In this document: positions 9,415-18,468 of the stretch, in pieces
Layout: every line of letters begins with the position of its first letter
Numbering within the stretch: the stretch's first letter is position 1
Source: Caenispirillum bisanense
GTDB taxonomy: Bacteria; Pseudomonadota; Alphaproteobacteria; Rhodospirillales; UBA2165
NCBI GenBank assembly: GCA_945877815.1
Contig: CAMDWJ010000001.1
Coordinates: 1 to 64,000, forward strand
Reading direction: 5' to 3'
Length of the DNA: 64,000 nt
Program-made: the position numbers and the translations under genes
The notes under the pieces: generated by a model
Told to the model about the DNA's origin: nothing
Database searches by the model: none
What the model saw: only the letters and a program-made list of their open reading frames with translations

Positions 9415-10950
9415 TTATTTCCAGGCGTAGTCGGTGATCGAGGTGTCGCCGGCCATCAGTGGATTTTCGAGGATTTTGATCTCCTTCGTATGGACGAATA
9501 CGTTGGGGATGCTCGACATCGGATAAATGTAGAACTGGCTGTTCACGCGATCGTAGGCCTTCTGATAGATCGCGCTACGCTTGGCATCGTCGAACTCCTT
9601 CTGACCGTCTTCGAGCAGCGAGAAAAGCGTCTGGTCTCCATAATATTTTGCGGTCGCACCCGTCATAAGCGTCTCCAGGATGTTGGAGGCGTCGGGGTGG
9701 CTCGCGCTCGGAAAGAGGATCGTCCACGAGACGAGCTTCCCTTCGTTGCGTTCCTTCTGATAAACGCTGATCGGGATCGGACGGACTTTGGCGCGGATGT
9801 TCGCCTTCAAAAGCGAGCCGGCGACCGCTTCCGCGATCGGCTTCTGCGGCGTCACGACGGTGTATTCGTATTCGATGCCGTCGGGATAGCCGGCTTCGGC
9901 TAGCAGCTTCTTCGCGCCCTCGGGATCGTATTTCGGCACCGCGACGGTCGGATTGCAGGCCGGAGTTGTCGTTTCGAAGCAGAGCGCGGCGAGTTTCTTG
10001 ACGTGCTTAGAGCCGCCGGGAACGATGTGTTCTATGATGGGGTCGCGCTCTATTGCCATCCACACGGCCTTGCGCACGCGGGGATCGGTGAACAGCTTGT
10101 TCCCGCTCACACCTTGCGAATCGAACGCGACGTAGAAGATGTTCGCTGCGTCGAGGATCGAGACGTCGAGATTGGGATTGGCGCCAAGCTCGCGCGCGTC
10201 GTCGGGCGAAGCATTGCGAATCATGTCGATGCCGCCGGTCAGCAATTGGGCGATCTGAGTCTGGCGGTCGGGCAACGGTACGCCATGGACGCGTTTCATG
10301 CCGGCGCGCTGGTATTTCTTGTCGCCGTAATGAGTATCGATCGTTTCCATCAAGGCGCCTTTGTTGCGATCCAGGAAGACCGTCTTCATCGGTCCGGTTC
10401 CGACCGGGTTGCGGCCGTAATCTTCAGGGTCTTGCAATGACGCCAGCGTCTCAGCGTCCCACATCACCATGCGGTAAGCGAGCAGCTGCAGGTTGGTGAC
10501 CAGCGGTTCTTTGGCGATGATTCGGATCTTGTATTGATCGAGCTTCTCGATCTTCGAGACCCATTCGTAACGCTGCTTGAAGGAAACCTTGGATTTCGGA
10601 TCGAGGAGGAAGTTGATCGTCGCGATCACGTCGTCGGCATCGAACTTGTTGCCGTTGTGGAACGTGACGTTGTCGCGCAATTCGAACTCCATCACGGTCG
10701 GCGAAACCTGCTTCCAGATTTTCGCGAGGATCGGCACCCATTTCTTGGCGCGTTCGTCGTAAGAGATCAGCGGCTCGTAGATGCTGCGATAGAAGTTGGA
10801 CGCCTCATCGACATTGATGTGATAGCTCGACAAGATCACCCACGGATCGTTGATTGCGATGCGTAGAGTGCCGGCGGATTTCTGCGCGATTGCCGGCGCG
10901 GCCCATAGGGCTGCTAGCGCCGCGGCGGCGGCGAGGCTCGATAGTTTCAC
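9415..10950 (-). CDS. ABC transporter substrate-binding protein, family 5 (peptide/opine type)
   Basis: A 511-residue periplasmic family-5 solute-binding protein (DppA/OppA fold). The signal peptide is residues 1-22 (LAAAAALAALWAAPAIAQ). Family motifs are FELRDNVTFHNGNKFDADDV near residue 92 and GTGPMKTVFLDRNKGALME near residue 180. Despite the family name, such proteins also bind opines, nickel, glutathione and aromatic or organic acids. It lies 64 bases downstream of a Rieske oxygenase gene and five upstream of ridA. No permease or ATPase gene is present in the window, so it must share a transporter encoded elsewhere. Confidence 0.9.
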   Translation of the reverse strand: MKLSSLAAAAALAALWAAPAIAQKSAGTLRIAINDPWVILSSYHINVDEASNFYRSIYEPLISYDERAKKWVPILAKIWKQVSPTVMEFELRDNVTFHNGNKFDADDVIATINFLLDPKSKVSFKQRYEWVSKIEKLDQYKIRIIAKEPLVTNLQLLAYRMVMWDAETLASLQDPEDYGRNPVGTGPMKTVFLDRNKGALMETIDTHYGDKKYQRAGMKRVHGVPLPDRQTQIAQLLTGGIDMIRNASPDDARELGANPNLDVSILDAANIFYVAFDSQGVSGNKLFTDPRVRKAVWMAIERDPIIEHIVPGGSKHVKKLAALCFETTTPACNPTVAVPKYDPEGAKKLLAEAGYPDGIEYEYTVVTPQKPIAEAVAGSLLKANIRAKVRPIPISVYQKERNEGKLVSWTILFPSASHPDASNILETLMTGATAKYYGDQTLFSLLEDGQKEFDDAKRSAIYQKAYDRVNSQFYIYPMSSIPNVFVHTKEIKILENPLMAGDTSITDYAWK

Positions 10951-11014
10951 GGCGCTTCTCCCTGTTCGGCTCTCTTCGGGCGTTTATACGCCTCTTAGAG
11001 TTCGTTCGTTCGAT

Positions 11015-12328
11015 TTATTCGGCCGCACGCACGCCGGTCGTTTGGAATGGTGCCCGCTGCAATTGCTCATGATACAGCTTTTGCCATTCGCCGTCCTTGG
11101 GCGCTTGGAAGAATCCGCCGCGTACCTGCGAAATGAGGTCAGATTGGTCCATGCTCGGATGCCGTTTCCCCTCCTCGACTAAGCCTTTGGCGGCATTGAT
11201 TAGGATGCGCCGCGTCTGCGCGACGGCGGCGTCGCTTGAGGCAAGGTGTTCGAGTTCGCGGGGGGCGATAGCGCCCATGCTTTCGGTCACCGCGAAATCC
11301 TGCAAGGTAATGCCGTCGATGCCGGTGAAGCTTTCGGCACGCTGCTTGTCGCGGTCGATCATGAAATCGTTCGCCATGCTCGGGCGCAGGTTGAACCTGC
11401 CGTACCAATCGGTGGTGTTCGGGAGATAGTCGAAACCCGGCTTGAAGCCCGCCGCGCGTCCGTCGAGCAGCTTGCGCGCCAGCGGATCCACGTCTTTCTG
11501 GACGATATGGACGAACATGTGGTGCGTGTCGTCCATCGGGACCCAGGCGCGCGCGATGTAATTGTGCGTGATCGGATTGACCGGCGGCATGGTCCAGAAG
11601 GGCATGACGAATTGCGAGACGCGCATATGTACTTCGTCGCTGCCGTCGCCGCGGATCGCCGCATACATGTAACCCCAATCGGTGGTTTTGGTCACGTATT
11701 CGGGCGTCTTGTTCGAAGCGGTGTAGCGTTGCGCCGCACTTTGTTCAAAGTCCGTGCCTTTCAGCAGGCCGTAGTGCAAAAAGCCGAGATGCGAGGTGTC
11801 CAAGTCGCCTTCGAGACCTTGCAGCCAGCTGCATTCGCGCATCACGAACCAGATGTTTACCTCGCTTTCGGGCAGCAGGTTGGCTTCGAAGGGCGGCAGT
11901 TCGGGCACCTTCACCTGATCGCCCATGAAGACCCAAACTAGTCCGTTGCGCTCGGCTGTCTTATAGGCTTTAGCGTGCACCTTTTGCTTAAAATCCTGAT
12001 GCGGCGGCACGTTCGCCATGTCGAGGCAATTGCCATCGGCATCGAACTTCCAGCCGTGATAGACGCAGCGTATTCCGCCTTCTTCGTTGCGGCCGAAGAA
12101 CAGGCTCGCGCAGCGATGCGGGCAGCGGTGATCCATGATGCCGACGCGGCCGTCGGTATCGCGGAAGGCGATGAGTTTTTCACCCAACAACGTCAGGCGC
12201 ACCGGATCGCCATCGGCCTTCAGTTCCGACGACTTGGCGGCGGGAATCCAATATTGGCGCATCAACTCGCCCATCGGCGTACCGGCGCTGACCCGAGTAA
12301 GGGTTTCGTTGTCCTCGATTGTTGCCAT
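11015..12328 (-). CDS. Rieske non-heme iron oxygenase, alpha subunit (copy 1)
   Basis: A 437-residue phthalate-dioxygenase-type Rieske oxygenase. The ATG at 12328 follows AGGAGAGACGGG. The Rieske 2Fe-2S ligands are C69, H71, C88 and H91 (CPH-x16-CVYH). The mononuclear iron site is D177-x2-H180-x4-H185 in LEGDLDTSHLGFLH, with a later Asp in NDFMIDRDKQ. Such enzymes hydroxylate or demethylate aromatic acids using electrons from a ferredoxin reductase, which is not encoded here. It follows the LigB-type dioxygenase by 14 bases, suggesting ring hydroxylation and ring cleavage of one compound. Residues 1-185 match the other three copies position by position. Confidence 0.93.
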   Translation of the reverse strand: MATIEDNETLTRVSAGTPMGELMRQYWIPAAKSSELKADGDPVRLTLLGEKLIAFRDTDGRVGIMDHRCPHRCASLFFGRNEEGGIRCVYHGWKFDADGNCLDMANVPPHQDFKQKVHAKAYKTAERNGLVWVFMGDQVKVPELPPFEANLLPESEVNIWFVMRECSWLQGLEGDLDTSHLGFLHYGLLKGTDFEQSAAQRYTASNKTPEYVTKTTDWGYMYAAIRGDGSDEVHMRVSQFVMPFWTMPPVNPITHNYIARAWVPMDDTHHMFVHIVQKDVDPLARKLLDGRAAGFKPGFDYLPNTTDWYGRFNLRPSMANDFMIDRDKQRAESFTGIDGITLQDFAVTESMGAIAPRELEHLASSDAAVAQTRRILINAAKGLVEEGKRHPSMDQSDLISQVRGGFFQAPKDGEWQKLYHEQLQRAPFQTTGVRAAE

Positions 12329-12342
12329 CCCGTCTCTCCTTT

Positions 12343-13350
12343 TTAACGCCAAGTTGCAAATGCCATCGCGTTGCCGGTTCCGGCATCGGAGCGATAGCAG
12401 GGCACGTAATCCAACATATCCATATTCATACCGGTTGCGGCCATCGCGCCGGCGACGATCAGCCAATTCTTGGTTTCCGATGTGCCGGAACGGAACATGG
12501 TGTCCGGCTCGGCTGCGATGGCGGCCTCGTCGCGTGCCTGGATCGCCTTGATCATGCGTTGGTCCCACGGCTCATCGACGACATAGTGGCTGAGTCCACC
12601 CGATGCGAAGAGTGCGACGCGCTTGCCGCTGTCCCACGAGGCGATCGCTCGGCCGATGGCCTTGCCGAAATCGTAGCAGCGTTTCGCTGAGGGCTGGTTG
12701 GGTGGATAGAAGGTATTGACCAGAATCGGCACCAGCGGGATCGCGCGGTCGCGCAGGATGCGGCGATAGATGAAGGTAAAGGCATGGCCGATGCCGATGG
12801 GGCCGCCGACGTCGCTCGGCACCTGCGGGCAGGCGTTGATATCGAATTCATCGGCGACCGAACGCGCGATGATGTGGTTGGCGAGATCGGTCACGCAGTC
12901 GTAATAAGTGTCGGTCTCGGTATGGCGGAATTTTTCCACTAGGATGCGGCTGATATGCCAGTCCTTCAACTTCTCGATGTCGTATTTCGAATTCAGCACC
13001 TTGTCGCCGTTGAAGATTGTGAAGGCGGGCTGAACGCCGGTCGGGAACCATTCGTGCTGATCGTCGCCGACGATGACAAGAATATCGGGGTTCAAGGCGA
13101 GCGCCTGATCTCCGAGCGCATCGAGCTGCGCCTGGCAGCGCGCGTGAAAGGCGGCACGAGTTTCGGGAAGGTTCTTTGGGCCGAGGCCTTCGTTCGCGCG
13201 CAACTCGACGAGCTGATCGAAGTTATAGGTGCCGCCGCGAAAAGCATGTTTGCGGGTGCGGTCGACCTGCTCGCGCAGGTGCCATTGATCGGGCGGCAGG
13301 GTGAGCAGAGGGCCGTGAGAGGTTCCGAAGGCGCCGACGATCTTCGCCAT
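12343..13350 (-). CDS. Class III extradiol ring-cleavage dioxygenase (LigB-type catalytic subunit)
   Basis: A 335-residue LigB-superfamily protein. H12 (GAFGTSHGPLL) matches the first iron ligand of protocatechuate 4,5-dioxygenase LigB. Other family blocks are ILVIVGDDQHEWF (H99), VGGPIGIGHAFTFIYRR, PILVNTFYPPNQP and LFASGGLSHYVVDEP. No small LigA-like subunit gene is adjacent, so it may be a homomeric member acting on a gallate- or catechol-like substrate. It is the first gene of a minus-strand run that continues through the Rieske oxygenase, binding protein, ridA and phoD. Confidence 0.88.
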   Translation of the reverse strand: MAKIVGAFGTSHGPLLTLPPDQWHLREQVDRTRKHAFRGGTYNFDQLVELRANEGLGPKNLPETRAAFHARCQAQLDALGDQALALNPDILVIVGDDQHEWFPTGVQPAFTIFNGDKVLNSKYDIEKLKDWHISRILVEKFRHTETDTYYDCVTDLANHIIARSVADEFDINACPQVPSDVGGPIGIGHAFTFIYRRILRDRAIPLVPILVNTFYPPNQPSAKRCYDFGKAIGRAIASWDSGKRVALFASGGLSHYVVDEPWDQRMIKAIQARDEAAIAAEPDTMFRSGTSETKNWLIVAGAMAATGMNMDMLDYVPCYRSDAGTGNAMAFATWR

Positions 13351-13470
13351 GCTGGGGGTCTGCCCTGTGAAGCCTGTTCTTGTTGGATGTCCGGACGTTA
13401 TAGGATCAGACGCGCCATGTTAAATGATTTCATTGTAAGAAAATGATCGAACCATAAGAAATTGATATTA

Positions 13471-14245
13471 TTATTTCAGCCGCACGCGCAGCAGATCGAG
13501 GAAATCCGACGCCGGCGGCGGCAGGTCGCGCGGCTGGCGGAAGCCGATGCCGATCGGTCGCAGCTGAATGCGGTCGGGCAAGGCAATCATCTCCACAAGC
13601 TCCTCCAGGCGCGTGCCGCGCACGAAGCGGCGGGGCAGCAACGAGAGGTATTTGCCGTCGTCGAGCAGGCGTTACAGCAGATATTGGGAATCCGGCTCCA
13701 GCGCCACGTTTTCCGTCTTTACGCCCAAGCTTGGCAGAATGCGGTCGGCATCGGCGCGGTAGACAAGGGTCGAATAGACCAACCAGCGCGAGTCCGACAG
13801 ATTCTCCTTTGTAATGTCTCGTGATTGGGCGAGCCGATGGCTCTTCGGACACACGACGACCAACTCGTCATCCAAAGTCTCCTCGGTTTCGATGCCGCTG
13901 GAGACTTCGGCGAGGGTCAGCCAGCACGGTATTGACCACCATCTGGTGGCAACCGATGCGCAATTCTCCGGCGCCCCCGCTCGAAACCGCTTTGGCGAGC
14001 CATTTGGCCTGTTCGAGCGACGACAGGATCGTATGGCCATGGGTAGTCAGCTTGAGACCGATATCGCTGGGCGTGGCCCCGTTTCGGCCGCTCTCCAGCA
14101 CCCGGGCACCCACCGTTTTGTCGAGAATCCGAATATTACGGCTCAGCGCGAGTTGGGCGAGGCCCAGACGTTTGGCTGCCTCCGATTAAGAGCCGACATT
14201 GACGATGGTGGTGAACTGCATGAGGTGGCGTGGATCGATAATCAT
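13471..14245 (-). pseudogene. LysR-family regulator, inactivated
   Basis: A degraded LysR regulator read from ATG 14245 to TAA 13471. It begins MIIDPRHLMQFTTIVNVGS, then a TAA interrupts the helix-turn-helix where the family has GSFSEAA. Reading continues SEAAKRLGLAQLALSRNIRI and GAGELRIGCHQMVVNTVLA. Near 13925 the frame shifts to LAEVSSGIETEETLDDELVV and CPKSHRLAQSR. A further in-frame TAA interrupts after DSQYLL at about 13674, and the tail ends FLDLLRVRLK. The distance between the LRIG strand and the VVCPKSHRLA block is about 40 codons shorter than usual, so there is also an internal deletion. It faces the binding-protein operon starting at 14391 and was probably its regulator. Confidence 0.85.
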
Positions 14246-14390
14246 ACCAATATTTTATACCTAGATTACTTTTTTAAAATGAATTGATTTAACAAGACGG
14301 GGGAGGTTAGCTAGCTTCTGAGAAAATAACGTCTGGGCCGCCGCCCAGCGCGCTAATCAACTTCGTGGTACGCCAACTCGGGAGGCTCAC

Positions 14391-15932
14391 ATGCTCGCAC
14401 GTTCCTATCAGGTCGCTTCGGCGGCGCTCTTGGGCTTTGGCCTGTTGGCTGCCGACCCGGTGGTCGCGCAAAAGGCGCAGGACACTATCCGTCTCGCCAT
14501 CAACGATCCTTTCAATGTGCTCGATAGCTATACGGTCGGGCACGAGGAATCGAACACCTTCAACCGCACCATCTATCAGCACCTCATCGCTTACGACGAG
14601 CACAAGAAGAAGTGGGTGCCGATCCTCGCCAAGTCGTTCAAGCGCATCAATGAAACCACGATCGAGTTCGAACTGCGCGATAATGTCAAATTCCACAACG
14701 GCAATGTCTTCAACGCCGACGACGTAAAATACACTGTCGATTGGGCGACTCATCCGGACAGTAAAGTGGTCTTCAAGGACCGCTACACCTGGATTAAGCA
14801 GGTCGAGGTGCTCAATCCTTATAAGATCCGCATCCATTCGGCTTCGCCGTTCTCTACCGATTTGGGTGCGCTCGCCTATCGTCTGCGCATTTACGACAAG
14901 GAAACGCATGAGCCGCTGGCCGAGAAATCCGACTACGGTCGCATCGGCGTGGGCACAGGCCCGTACAAACTGGTTTCGCTCGACCGCAACAAGGGCGTCG
15001 TTGCCGAACGCTTCGATGGCTATTTCGGCGACGAAGGATATTTCCGCGCGCCGGTGACCCGCGTGCACGGCATGTTCATTCCGGATCGTCAGACCCGCAT
15101 CGCGCAACTGCTGACCGGCGGGGTCGATCTCTTACGCAACATCGGCGCAGATGAGGCGAAGGAATTGGCCGCCAATCCGAACCTCGGCGTAACGACCACG
15201 GCCAGCGGCATCCTGCTTTACATTACCCTCGACGCGGCCGGCCGCTCTGGTAACAAGGCGATGATGGACGAACGCGTGCGCAAGGCCTTCATCATGGCGA
15301 TCGACCGCAATTTGCTGGTAAAGAACATCATCCCCGGCGGCGACAAAGCGATCCTGACCACCGGAATCTGCCTGCCGTCGGTCTTCGGCTGCACAGCGAG
15401 CAACGAGCCCTACAAGTTCGATCCGGCTCAGGCGAAGAAACTTCTCGCCGAGGCGGGTTATCCGAACGGGATCGATCTCGTGATCTCCGCGCACGATCCG
15501 ATGAAGTATGTCGCCGAGGCGGTGGCGGGCGAAGTGCGCAAGGTTGGCATCCGTGCCTCGGTCGAACCCATGACGCTGTCGGTCTATGTGAAAAAGCGCG
15601 GCGACGGCGAATTGACGTCGTTCGTCGGTTCCTATCCGACCGGCACGCATCCGGACATGGTGACCCTGTGGGACTTCTTCTTCACCGGCAATCGCGATTA
15701 TTGGAAGGATGATTTCATCGCCAAGGCCGCGGCCGCAGGGAATGTCGAATTCGACGACGCCAAGCGAGCGACGCTCTACACGCCGGCGCTCAATCGCGTC
15801 AACGAGAAAGCCTACATTTTCCCTGTCTCCGAAATGCCGATGCTGTGGGGACATGCCAAGGACGTGGTGGTGATGCCCGATCCGCTGGCCGATTCCGCCC
15901 CCGTCCTCGGCGATTTCATGTGGAAAAAATAA
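14391..15932 (+). CDS. ABC transporter substrate-binding protein, family 5
   Basis: A 513-residue family-5 periplasmic binding protein with GGGAGG seven bases before the ATG. The signal peptide is residues 1-25 (SAALLGFGLLAADPVVAQ). Motifs are FELRDNVKFHNGNVFNADDV and GVGTGPYKLVSLDRNKGVVA. It is a clear paralogue of the protein at 9415-10950, sharing QKxxDTIRLAINDP at the mature N-terminus. It leads a plus-strand operon with an enolase-superfamily enzyme, a GST and an enoyl-CoA hydratase. It has no permease partner here. Confidence 0.9.
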   Translation: MLARSYQVASAALLGFGLLAADPVVAQKAQDTIRLAINDPFNVLDSYTVGHEESNTFNRTIYQHLIAYDEHKKKWVPILAKSFKRINETTIEFELRDNVKFHNGNVFNADDVKYTVDWATHPDSKVVFKDRYTWIKQVEVLNPYKIRIHSASPFSTDLGALAYRLRIYDKETHEPLAEKSDYGRIGVGTGPYKLVSLDRNKGVVAERFDGYFGDEGYFRAPVTRVHGMFIPDRQTRIAQLLTGGVDLLRNIGADEAKELAANPNLGVTTTASGILLYITLDAAGRSGNKAMMDERVRKAFIMAIDRNLLVKNIIPGGDKAILTTGICLPSVFGCTASNEPYKFDPAQAKKLLAEAGYPNGIDLVISAHDPMKYVAEAVAGEVRKVGIRASVEPMTLSVYVKKRGDGELTSFVGSYPTGTHPDMVTLWDFFFTGNRDYWKDDFIAKAAAAGNVEFDDAKRATLYTPALNRVNEKAYIFPVSEMPMLWGHAKDVVVMPDPLADSAPVLGDFMWKK

Positions 15933-15956
15933 GTCGGCCTGCGGCGCGAGGGTGAG

Positions 15957-17027
15957 ATGAAGGTCGCAAGCTTCGATCTCACCCCGTGCATCATGGGCAA
16001 TGCCGGGGCCGAGTGGAAAACCGCCATCGGAACGCGCACCGGCCGCGAGGCCTGGCTGGTGCGCCTTGCGGCCGATAGCGGCGAGGTCGGTTATGGCTAT
16101 GCGCCGGCGACCACCCATCTTGGATCGACCTTTGGCGGCGTCGAAGCCGAACTCAAGCTGCTTGCGCCGCGATTGGTTGGCCGCGACCCCTTCGATATCG
16201 AACCGATCCTCACTGATCTCGATCATCGCCTGACCGGCGCGGCGGCGGCCAAATCGGGCATCGATAGTGCATTGCACGAATTGATGGCGCAAAATCTCGG
16301 CGTGCCGCTTTACAAACTGCTGGGTGGGAAGTTCCGGGACTCGGTGCCGATCTTGCGCATTCTCGCCACCAAATCGCCGCATCAGATGGCCGAAGATGCC
16401 GCCGGTCTCGTCGCGCAAGGCTATCGCTATCTCAAAGTGAAAGTCGATGGTGCCGTCGATACCGACGTCGCGCGGGTCAAGGCTGTGCGCGAGCGCGTCG
16501 GCCCGGACATCCAGCTCACCATCGACGCCAACGAATCCTACACGACCAAGGATGCCATTCTCGCCATCACCCGCATGGTGGATTACGGCATTGTGCTCGT
16601 CGAACAGCCGGTGAAGGCGCGCGATCTCAAGGGGCTGAAACTTGTGACCGACTCGGTGCCGGTGAATATCGAAGCCGACGAAAGCGCGATGTCGGTCGAG
16701 GATGTGCATATTCTGATTTCCGATCGCATTGTCGATGCAATCAGCCTGCGCCTGCCAAATCTTGGCGGCCTGCGCCGCACCCTCGCGGTCGCGCGGATGT
16801 GCGAGGCGGCGGCTATCGGATATCGCATGGGGGCGGCGGTCGGCTCGCGCCTGCTGGCCGCGCAATCGTTGCATCTTGCCGTGGGGCTGCCGAATTTGAC
16901 CTTCGGCTGCGAGCTCGGCGAGTTTGACCGTTTGACGATGGATCCTTTCGGCGGCATGGAAATCGTGGACGGCACTTTGAGTCTTCCGGACGGTATCGGC
17001 TCCGGCCTCAAATTCACCGGCGCTTGA
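15957..17027 (+). CDS. Enolase-superfamily enzyme (mandelate racemase/muconate lactonizing enzyme type)
   Basis: A 356-residue member of the MR/MLE group. The capping domain is N-terminal and the barrel starts near residue 130. The first base is the K-x-K pair K160/K162 (YLKVKVDG). Metal ligands are D190 (TIDANES), E216 (VEQPV) and E239/D241 (IEADES). The lysine expected on the opposite face of the MLE active site is R265 (ISLRLPNLGG), so the chemistry may differ from dipeptide epimerase or MLE. It is 24 bases after the binding-protein gene. The substrate is unknown. Confidence 0.87.
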   Translation: MKVASFDLTPCIMGNAGAEWKTAIGTRTGREAWLVRLAADSGEVGYGYAPATTHLGSTFGGVEAELKLLAPRLVGRDPFDIEPILTDLDHRLTGAAAAKSGIDSALHELMAQNLGVPLYKLLGGKFRDSVPILRILATKSPHQMAEDAAGLVAQGYRYLKVKVDGAVDTDVARVKAVRERVGPDIQLTIDANESYTTKDAILAITRMVDYGIVLVEQPVKARDLKGLKLVTDSVPVNIEADESAMSVEDVHILISDRIVDAISLRLPNLGGLRRTLAVARMCEAAAIGYRMGAAVGSRLLAAQSLHLAVGLPNLTFGCELGEFDRLTMDPFGGMEIVDGTLSLPDGIGSGLKFTGA

Positions 17028-17039
17028 GGGACATCGCTC

Positions 17040-17651
17040 ATGGAATTGAAACTGCGCTCGACACCGACTTCGCCTTTTAGCCGCAAGGTGAAGATTGCCG
17101 CGATGGTGTTGGGCCTGGACGGTAGGATCGTTCCGGAATTCGCCAATCCTTTGAAGCCCGACGACACGTTGCGGGTCCAAAATCCCCTCGGCAAGATGCC
17201 GGTGCTGCTGTTGCCGGACGGCGCCGCCGTCTACGACAGCGTGGTCATCCTCGATTATCTCGACCAATTGGCGGGCGGCGGTAAGATCGTGCCCGCCGAT
17301 GCGGTTGCGCGCCGCGATGCGCTCACCTTGCAGGCCTTGGGCGACGGCATCATGGATGCGGGGATCCTCATCGTCTACGAGGGGCGCCATCGCCCGGCGG
17401 AGAAACATCACGTCCCCTGGCTCGATTATCAGCGCGGCAAGATCGTGCGTGCGTTAACCGCGCTGAACGAGAAACCGCCGCCGGCGGAACCGAATGTCGG
17501 CACCATCGCGCTCGCCTGCGCGCTTGGCTATCTCGACTGGCGCAAGCAGGTCGACTGGCGCGCGCAATTTCCGACCCTGGTAGCGTGGCTCGATGAGTTT
17601 CGCGCCGCCGTTCCTGCCTTCGATAAAAGCTACGCGCCGCCACGCGATTAA
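17040..17651 (+). CDS. Glutathione S-transferase
   Basis: A 203-residue GST with an N-terminal thioredoxin-like domain (LRSTPTSPFSRKVKIAAM, with Ser in the usual catalytic position; NPLGKMPVLLLPDG with the cis-Pro; YDSVVILDYLD with the glutathione-binding Asp-Ser type motif) and a helical C-terminal domain ending PTLVAWLDEFRAAVPAF. It lies 12 bases downstream of the enolase-superfamily gene. In catabolic operons such proteins often isomerise or dehalogenate pathway intermediates rather than detoxify, but the sequence does not decide this. Confidence 0.9.
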   Translation: MELKLRSTPTSPFSRKVKIAAMVLGLDGRIVPEFANPLKPDDTLRVQNPLGKMPVLLLPDGAAVYDSVVILDYLDQLAGGGKIVPADAVARRDALTLQALGDGIMDAGILIVYEGRHRPAEKHHVPWLDYQRGKIVRALTALNEKPPPAEPNVGTIALACALGYLDWRKQVDWRAQFPTLVAWLDEFRAAVPAFDKSYAPPRD

Positions 17652-17665
17652 AAGGGAGAACGAAC

Positions 17666-18394
17666 ATGTCGAATTTCATCCTCAACGAGCGCAAGGGTGA
17701 CGGCACCTACATCACCGTCAACCGCGCCGATGTGAACGGTATCGTCAGCGACGAGATGGCGGGCGAGTTGGCGGGCATGATCGACGCGGCGGGCAAGGTT
17801 TCGAAATTCATCGTCTATCGCAGCGCCGGCGCGGATTTCTGCATTGGGCGCGACCGCGGCGCTAACCCTTACGCGCCGCCCAAGGAAGCGCTGCAGTTCC
17901 GCGAGAACAGCGAAACCATCTTTGGCTTCTACGATGCCTTCCGCCGCTCGCCCATCCCAGTGATCGGGGCTGTGCAGGGCCGCGCACTCGGGTTCGGCTG
18001 CGCGGTCGCGGCCTTGTGCGACATCACCATCGCCTCCGACGATGCGCGTTTCGCGCTGCCCGAGATGGGTCATAACATCATGCCGACGATCGCCATGTCG
18101 GCACTCGTAGATCGGGTCGGGCGCAAGGGGATCATGTATCTCACCTATTCCACGCGCGAGATCGATGCTGCCACCGCGCTCGGCTATGGGCTGGTCAGCC
18201 TGATGGTGCCGCGCGCCAAACTCGAAGAAGAGGTCGAGCATGTCACCAAGGCGCTGACCAAGGCGCCGTTGCCTGCCGTGCTCGCCGCCAAGGAATATGC
18301 GGGCGTCGCCCTCAACATGGATGTGCGTAGCGCATCGGCCTATGCCAAGAACCTGCACGCGACGATCAATACCTCGCCGCGCATGCGCGAGTAG
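17666..18394 (+). CDS. Enoyl-CoA hydratase/isomerase (crotonase family)
   Basis: A 242-residue crotonase-fold protein. The oxyanion-hole segments are KFIVYRSAGADFCIGRDRG near residue 45 and VIGAVQGRALGFGCAVAALC near residue 100, followed by PEMGHNIMPTIAMSAL. The usual catalytic Glu of the second loop is present in PEMG, but the first Glu (GGCE-type in hydratases) reads GFGC, so hydratase activity is uncertain and isomerase or hydrolase activity is possible. AAAGGGAG precedes the start. It is the fourth gene of the run from 14391. Confidence 0.88.
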   Translation: MSNFILNERKGDGTYITVNRADVNGIVSDEMAGELAGMIDAAGKVSKFIVYRSAGADFCIGRDRGANPYAPPKEALQFRENSETIFGFYDAFRRSPIPVIGAVQGRALGFGCAVAALCDITIASDDARFALPEMGHNIMPTIAMSALVDRVGRKGIMYLTYSTREIDAATALGYGLVSLMVPRAKLEEEVEHVTKALTKAPLPAVLAAKEYAGVALNMDVRSASAYAKNLHATINTSPRMRE

Positions 18395-18468
18395 AACGGT
18401 TTATTATGAACATAGGCCGTTATGGCCGCAACAAGTGCAGCCATGACGACGTTTTTTGAAATTCGCCC

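Noticed and set aside
15132-17411. A 759-codon open frame on the minus strand
   Set aside because: It lies opposite the binding-protein and enolase-superfamily genes, which have clear domains. It has a His/Arg/Gly-rich composition typical of antisense frames in GC-rich DNA and no family similarity.
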